A program made the translations under genes and the position numbers. DNA of 34,699 bases from a virus, in the IMG/VR virus record IMGVR_UViG_3300025141_000368, positions 1 to 34,699 of that record; one strand, 5' to 3'. Below the pieces are notes generated by a model. It searched no databases, was not told the origin of the DNA, and worked only from the letters and a program-made list of their open reading frames with translations. This document shows, piece by piece, positions 31,513-34,699 of this stretch; position 1 is the stretch's first letter, and every line of letters begins with the position of its first letter.

Positions 31513-31869
31513 GCAGGATTTAACTATTACCTGCAAGGGTACCGTCTCCTTTAGTTATTCATCCCTCTTGTTAGATTGTCATCCTACCCTTATACGCTAG
31601 CTATAACAACGTACATCGGGAAAGGCTATCATAGCCCATTAAGAGTGTATACTACCACAGAGATATGGATAAAAGCATACTTAGATATAGAAAATGAGTA
31701 GTATTTTTCTATTTTCACGGATCCTACCATTGATGTCGATTACACTTCAATCTTTCATTCGGCTGATTGCGACCACAATGTCTGTCGTTGTACCTGTAAG
31801 GCTCATCGTTCACTCCTTTCCACAGGTTTCTAGATTAGCTGGACATGACAGTGATCAACTATCATGCCC
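31513..31869 (-). ncRNA. Candidate structured RNA locus B with pseudoknot
   Basis: 31473-31888 has no substantial ORF. Exact stems (plus coordinates): GCAGG 31513-31517/CCTGC 31530-31534; AAGGGTA 31535-31541/TACCCTT 31585-31591; GGCTA/TAGCC 31624-31636 with a 3-base loop; ATAGAAAA 31687-31694/TTTTCTAT 31705-31712; ATACTAC 31649-31655 with GTAGTAT 31698-31704, which lies in the loop of the previous stem and so forms an H-type pseudoknot; nested CATTG, GTCG, CAATC with GATTG, CGAC, CAATG (31728-31780); ACCTGT 31792-31797/ACAGGT 31822-31827; and 31841-31851 with 31859-31869, 11 bp as minus-strand RNA with two G-U pairs. Two counted lines are about 43-45% G+C, against about 28% in a nearby coding line. 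Confidence 0.6.
31747..31806 (-). CDS. Possible 19-aa peptide inside locus B
   Basis: ATG at 31806 is preceded by AAAGGAGTGAACG, a canonical ribosome binding site, and the frame MSLTGTTTDIVVAISRMKD ends at TGA. The AAGG of the ribosome binding site can pair with CCTT within the ACCTGT/ACAGGT hairpin, so translation could be controlled by folding. It may be a leader peptide or chance. Confidence 0.3.
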   Translation of the reverse strand: MSLTGTTTDIVVAISRMKD

Positions 31870-31888
31870 AACTCACACAAATGTAATT

Positions 31889-32446
31889 TTAATAACCTTG
31901 GTCTCCTCCACCTTCAAGAAGACTTTCGGCTTGATATTTCTCTATTTCAGTGCTGGTAGGATATGTACAAGATGTTATCCATTCTGCAAACGTACCTAAG
32001 CCATCACCATCCTTATCACGCCACCATGTTAACTTACCTGGCCCATCACAGACACCACAATCATCTAATCTATTTGATCTACATGTATCATCTGGATCGT
32101 CATTATTTGTTACCCAACCTAAATGAGTTTCATCATGATTTACATGTTCTAATACAAATTCATCAAGTACAGCTAGATTGGTGGTATATTGTTCACCACG
32201 CCACCAGAATACATGACCTTCACCTTTAGCACGATGCTGCATTGCAAATGCTTCATCGAATGTCATATCATCAAGATTTACTTCAACTGTTACAACTGGT
32301 GTATATTCAGCAAAAGATTCAGCTTTAGTTATTACCTTATCTTCTGGTATTATGACTTTATTTGTTATATTTTTCTTATTTGTAGCTTCAACTTCACCAC
32401 AACCTACAAACACTAGTACTGCAACTAACATTATTACATTTTTCAT
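31889..32446 (-). CDS. Phage lipoprotein with EF-hand-like loop, 185 aa
   Basis: MKNVIMLVAVLVFVGCGE is a short signal peptide with a lipobox ending at Cys16. The mature part has WWRGEQYTTN and then DDCGVCDGPG (128-137), followed by DKDGDGLGTFAE (144-155), a 12-residue EF-hand-type loop with Asp at 1, 3 and 5, Gly at 6 and Glu at 12. Cys122, 130, 133 and 160 may form disulfides. The motif combination recalls calcium-binding repeats of secreted bacterial proteins. In an early operon a membrane lipoprotein could block superinfection, as T5 Llp does; this is inference. Ribosome binding site AAGGAAATAATAA. Confidence 0.75.
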   Translation of the reverse strand: MKNVIMLVAVLVFVGCGEVEATNKKNITNKVIIPEDKVITKAESFAEYTPVVTVEVNLDDMTFDEAFAMQHRAKGEGHVFWWRGEQYTTNLAVLDEFVLEHVNHDETHLGWVTNNDDPDDTCRSNRLDDCGVCDGPGKLTWWRDKDGDGLGTFAEWITSCTYPTSTEIEKYQAESLLEGGGDQGY

Positions 32447-32485
32447 TTATTATTTCCTTATCTTATTTGTTGGTAATTTATACAG

Positions 32486-32594
32486 TATTAGAGAGAGTCG
32501 TCAATATCCTCCATTGCACCGAATTAAGTTGTTCACTTAAAGTTAGTAACATTGATAACAAGGCTTGACCCTTCCTTAATTACCCTCTCTAATA
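32486..32594 (-). ncRNA. Candidate multi-branched RNA closed by a 13-bp stem
   Basis: TATTAGAGAG (32486-32495) pairs exactly with CTCTCTAATA (32585-32594). As minus-strand RNA the stem extends to 13 bp (32498/32582) through one G-U pair that would be A-C on the plus strand. Inside are TTAAGT (32524-32529)/ACTTAA (32535-32540) with a five-base loop, AAGG/CCTT (32560-32573) and CAAT/ATTG near the base. This is a junction-like fold about the size of a riboswitch or small RNA, just upstream of the lipoprotein gene. Confidence 0.55.
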
Positions 32595-32605
32595 TTATCC
32601 TCCGA

Positions 32606-32725
32606 CTAATAGTTCCATATCCACGCATGACCTAGCTTGCATAACCATAAGAATATATAAAATGCTATTCCTAATAATGCACCATAGATCAGTGCTTTCC
32701 AAGGAGTCCATTTTTCTATATCCAC
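32606..32725 (-). CDS. Small membrane protein, 39 aa, GTG start
   Basis: GTG at 32725 follows GGGAGGGCAATAAT and overlaps the end of the previous gene. The product has one hydrophobic span (ALIYGALLGIAFYIFLWL) between aromatic and charged ends (DIEKWTPWK, HAWIWNY). Possibly a membrane-active early peptide; unknown function. Confidence 0.55.
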   Translation of the reverse strand: MDIEKWTPWKALIYGALLGIAFYIFLWLCKLGHAWIWNY

Positions 32726-32880
32726 ATTATTGCCCTCCCTACTGATATTATGAATAAACATACTACTGTAGATATAACAATAATTAGAAAGAATAGGAAA
32801 ATAAAGCCAAGTGGAGTTTTTTCTTCTTCAGTAAATAACCATTCACAACAATTATTTAGAAATGAGCTTTTATTCTTCAT
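32716..32880 (-). CDS. Small membrane protein, 54 aa
   Basis: ATG at 32880 follows AAAAGGAGTAAATA. A soluble N-terminal half (SSFLNNCCEWLFTEEEKTP) is followed by a single transmembrane span (FIFLFFLIIVISTVVCLFII). It overlaps the next small membrane gene, so the two may act together in the host membrane. Unknown function. Confidence 0.6.
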   Translation of the reverse strand: MKNKSSFLNNCCEWLFTEEEKTPLGFIFLFFLIIVISTVVCLFIISVGRAIMWI

Positions 32881-32900
32881 TATTTACTCCTTTTATTAAT

Positions 32901-32978
32901 TGGATGCGGGCATGGGGAATCGAACCCCACTGTCTCCAGCTTATGAGGCTGACGTTTAAACCATTTCACTCGCCCGCA
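32901..32978 (-). tRNA. tRNA-Met(CAU), CCA encoded
   Basis: On the minus strand the acceptor arms are TGCGGGC and GCCCGCA (7 bp), followed by discriminator T and an encoded CCA (32901-32903). The anticodon arm is TCAGC-CTCATAA-GCTGG with anticodon CAT, and the T arm is TGGGG-TTCGATT-CCCCA. The D arm is weak but keeps a GG pair. Position 1-72 is a T-A pair, unlike the mismatch of bacterial initiator tRNA, so it is an elongator Met tRNA, or Ile if the C is lysidine-modified. Confidence 0.92.
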
Positions 32979-32987
32979 CAGATATTT

Positions 32988-33050
32988 GATAAGGTAGCCC
33001 AGTTACAATCGTACAACGCAGTTCATGAGTCTGCTATAGACCACCATATC
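32988..33050 (-). ncRNA. Possible cloverleaf-like element beside the tRNA
   Basis: GATAAGGTAG (32988-32997) and CCACCATATC (33041-33050) form a ten-base stem as minus RNA with one mismatch and one G-U. Inside, GTTACA/TACAAC (33002-33017) pairs with two G-U and a four-base loop, and GTCT/AGAC (33029-33041) with a five-base loop. A further hairpin, GAAGAGG/CCTCTC, lies outside. It has tRNA-like size but no T loop or anticodon loop, so it is not a tRNA. Confidence 0.35.
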
Positions 33051-33072
33051 AGGTCGAAGAGGTGTTATCCTC

Positions 33073-33498
33073 TCAAAGTACTACTTCAAATCCATCCTTC
33101 TGTCTAGATATAACATAATCAGGTACATCATGAATGCTACTAGATTTATGCCTATTTTCAACAATAATGGTGTAAAAGTTATATCCATATTTATTAGCTA
33201 ACTCTTTATATGGTTCAATTTCCCAAGCTTTAGTAAATGTGTTATGTACCACAATATTAGGACATATATCCTGTTGTGGATGTAACATTTCACTCTCTAC
33301 AGACTTGAGACATTTTAAATGGTTCTCAGGTAATAATTCAGGTTTGAATTGATACTCGCCATCTACCATAAAGAAATCATCAGTGGATATTAATAATGAT
33401 ATAGGGAACAAGAACTCTTCAGCAAATGTACTCTTACCACTACCCGATACACCTCTTACAAGAATAAGATTCTTATTATTTTTAGGGATGTATGTCAT
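33073..33498 (-). CDS. P-loop polynucleotide kinase-like protein, 141 aa
   Basis: The ATG at 33498 is preceded by AAGGAGGAAGAG; a longer upstream reading would overlap the previous gene. Walker A GVSGSGKST (16-24), STDDFF (38-43), NHLKCL and IVVHNTFTKAWEIEPYKELA (82-101) match the AAA_33/N4BP2-type P-loop kinases related to T4 Pnk 5'-kinase. These phosphorylate 5'-OH ends of RNA or DNA. It is next to a tRNA gene, which fits RNA end repair. There is no C-terminal phosphatase or ligase domain, and the protein is short but seems complete. Confidence 0.75.
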   Translation of the reverse strand: MTYIPKNNKNLILVRGVSGSGKSTFAEEFLFPISLLISTDDFFMVDGEYQFKPELLPENHLKCLKSVESEMLHPQQDICPNIVVHNTFTKAWEIEPYKELANKYGYNFYTIIVENRHKSSSIHDVPDYVISRQKDGFEVVL

Positions 33499-33508
33499 CT
33501 CTTCCTCC

Positions 33509-33682
33509 TTAGGTATAAACAATACCATCAACGATAACAAACTCAGTATCAGTTGATTCCATCGTGATACGCTTATATCTATTCATTGTTATTCTTGACG
33601 TCAAGCTATGAGCATTACGATAAGCTTTATTTGCTTTACTAGCTCTTACCTTTTCATGCTTTCTGTTCTTTGATTCTCTCAT
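33509..33682 (-). CDS. Small basic protein, 57 aa
   Basis: ATG AGA GAA at 33682 gives a basic N-terminus (MRESKNRKHEKVRASKANKA) and a beta-like C-terminus (TEFVIVDGIVYT). Ribosome binding site is weak (AACGAGGTAATA). It ends 10 bases before the kinase start, whose ribosome binding site overlaps its stop. Could bind nucleic acid; unknown. Confidence 0.6.
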   Translation of the reverse strand: MRESKNRKHEKVRASKANKAYRNAHSLTSRITMNRYKRITMESTDTEFVIVDGIVYT

Positions 33683-34699
33683 TATTACCTCGTTTTGTTG
33701 GTGATTGAAATTATTGCTAGCTCCCCTGATCAGAGTTCTCTGGTACTACATACCTAGAGTTGTGGGTGAATGGCGAGACAACACCTGCAATTAAGCTTCG
33801 GAGCTCACTCCATTCCCAGCAATGCTAGCAAATATAAATATTACCACTATTAACGTTGCTCAAGTGGCCAGAGTATTATCAGTTCGGAGCCTATCCTAGG
33901 TGATTTAACCTATAGTGTGCCTATGGTCGACACAAAGTATTAAGTCTTAACAGGTAATGGCATCATCTACAGATTACCACCAATCTTACAAGATAGAGGA
34001 TATAGTTTGGTATAACTGGGATTCACGCCCCAATCCTTATCATACTTGTTACATTGGACTGCTGTAGCACATTTAGCCATGTTGTGCAATAACTGACCCT
34101 AACGGTCTCGTGCCTACACTACTGACCAATTAAGACTTACATATAAATTATTACAGACCTCTCTGGGCCTATAACATCATACTAAATATGACTAGTACTT
34201 GTAACCCCACAGTATTAAGACAATACATATCTTAGACCACGTTACATCGAAAACTACCTGTCGGACGCTTAGTATCATCAGTCTATCCTATCAAGTTGCG
34301 AACTTGTCTATACAGGTCATAGTTTTAGTACTAGCAAATATTTGATCAGGTCTGACTTGGCACCAGACTGCACATTGTCGGAAATACGTGGCTGATCATT
34401 GCATTCCCTTAGTCAACGCTCCTACTACAATAGGATTGTTTCACCGGTTCAAGATACTTGTAGGTAACTTGACGCAAATATAAATCTGTGTTTGGGTCTA
34501 CACAGTCCCACATACCGATATTATTAACCCTCGGTGTAGTCAGGGGCATATTGAATCTTTACTTATATTGTCTGGTATAAGTTGGTATATATATCATACC
34601 AAGTGCGTGTGTGACGTGTGTGTAGAACCGGGAGAGGGTAAGTACATTACATACCTACCCTCTTAGTAAAACAAACTAACTACGCCAAAGATTAACTTG
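33683..34699 (-). ncRNA. Candidate large structured RNA/leader locus C (1 kb without genes)
   Basis: No credible ORF on either strand to the window end. Exact stems (plus coordinates): TTGCTAGC 33714-33721/GCTAGCAA 33824-33831; GGTAAT 33953-33958/ATTACC 33973-33978; GCACA 34067-34071/TGTGC 34083-34087; CAAGTT 34292-34297/AACTTG 34301-34306 with a 3-base loop; TGATCAG 34343-34349/CTGATCA 34392-34398 enclosing GTCTG/CAGAC 34350-34368; CTGTG 34486-34490/CACAG 34501-34505; ACCGA 34514-34518/TCGGT 34531-34535; TTGGTAT 34582-34588/ATACCAA 34596-34602; and 34633-34644 with 34652-34663, 12 bp as minus RNA with one G-U. One counted line is about 42% G+C. It precedes the early block, so promoters, an origin or a large ncRNA are all possible. 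Confidence 0.5.

Noticed and set aside
31500-31610. tRNA in locus B because of an AGTTAAATCC T-loop-like stretch
   Set aside because: The GCAGG/CCTGC hairpin has a 12-base loop and no acceptor or anticodon arm fits.
32862-33107. Plus-strand ORF of 81 aa
   Set aside because: It runs antisense through the tRNA gene and the element beside it, so it is not coding.
34256-34300. Hammerhead-like CTGATGA on the minus strand
   Set aside because: CTGATGA occurs, but no stem II followed by GAAA and no cleavage triplet in position were found.
33700-34660. Further tRNA genes or a tmRNA in locus C
   Set aside because: I saw no matching seven-base acceptor plus T-arm GTTCRA set on either strand; the nearest, GGTTCAAGATAC at 34446, lacks a T stem.

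Overview
The window is a 34.7 kb piece of an AT-rich, tightly packed genome of a tailed double-stranded DNA bacteriophage, probably a podovirus-like virus of a bacterium. Evidence: stop/start overlaps between neighbouring genes (TAATG, ATGA), AGGAG-type ribosome binding sites, a block of virion genes on one strand, a convergent block of replication and small early genes on the other, and a very large internal virion protein. No integrase, portal, terminase, capsid or DNA polymerase gene lies here, so this is part of a larger genome. Host and phage lineage cannot be named from the sequence alone.

Plus strand, 1-19691 (late module): the end of a DNRLRE-like structural protein, two small holin-like membrane proteins flanking a metallophosphoesterase, three very small genes, a hairpin-closed RNA-like element, a tail-nozzle/beta-propeller-like protein (768 aa), four structural or internal proteins (60, 331, 311 and 531 aa), then a 2,978-aa giant and an 871-aa protein in the same frame, separated only by a 34-codon ORF. 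The giant carries a DNDGD motif (residues 2149-2153) in a context like the catalytic barrel of two-barrel RNA polymerases, and an HEALH zincin-like motif (491-495). It is therefore a candidate virion-packaged RNA polymerase.

Minus strand, 34699-19729 (early/middle module, read toward lower coordinates): a 1 kb ORF-free leader, a P-loop polynucleotide-kinase-like protein, tRNA-Met(CAU), small membrane proteins, a lipoprotein, HTH and zinc-ribbon proteins, many proteins under 100 aa, a DUF6745-like pair, ERF-type annealing protein, SSB-like protein, a primase-helicase fusion, a DUF932 protein, a nuclease-like protein, a DUF1599/Nmad-like protein and an Hjc-like resolvase. Together they look like a replication/recombination and host-takeover module.

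The most unusual feature is a set of ORF-free stretches, mostly on the early strand, that are richer in G+C than their neighbours (about 42-45% in lines counted by hand, against about 28-32% in flanking coding lines). They are packed with exact inverted repeats: three large loci (20889-21246, 31513-31869, 33714-34663) and several compact closed-stem elements (1831-1919, 25572-25643, 29848-29920, 30241-30316, 32486-32594, 32988-33050). Several long stems pair fully only as minus-strand RNA because of G-U pairs, and one locus contains an apparent pseudoknot. These may be undescribed phage structured RNAs. All stems were found by eye; no folding or database search was run.
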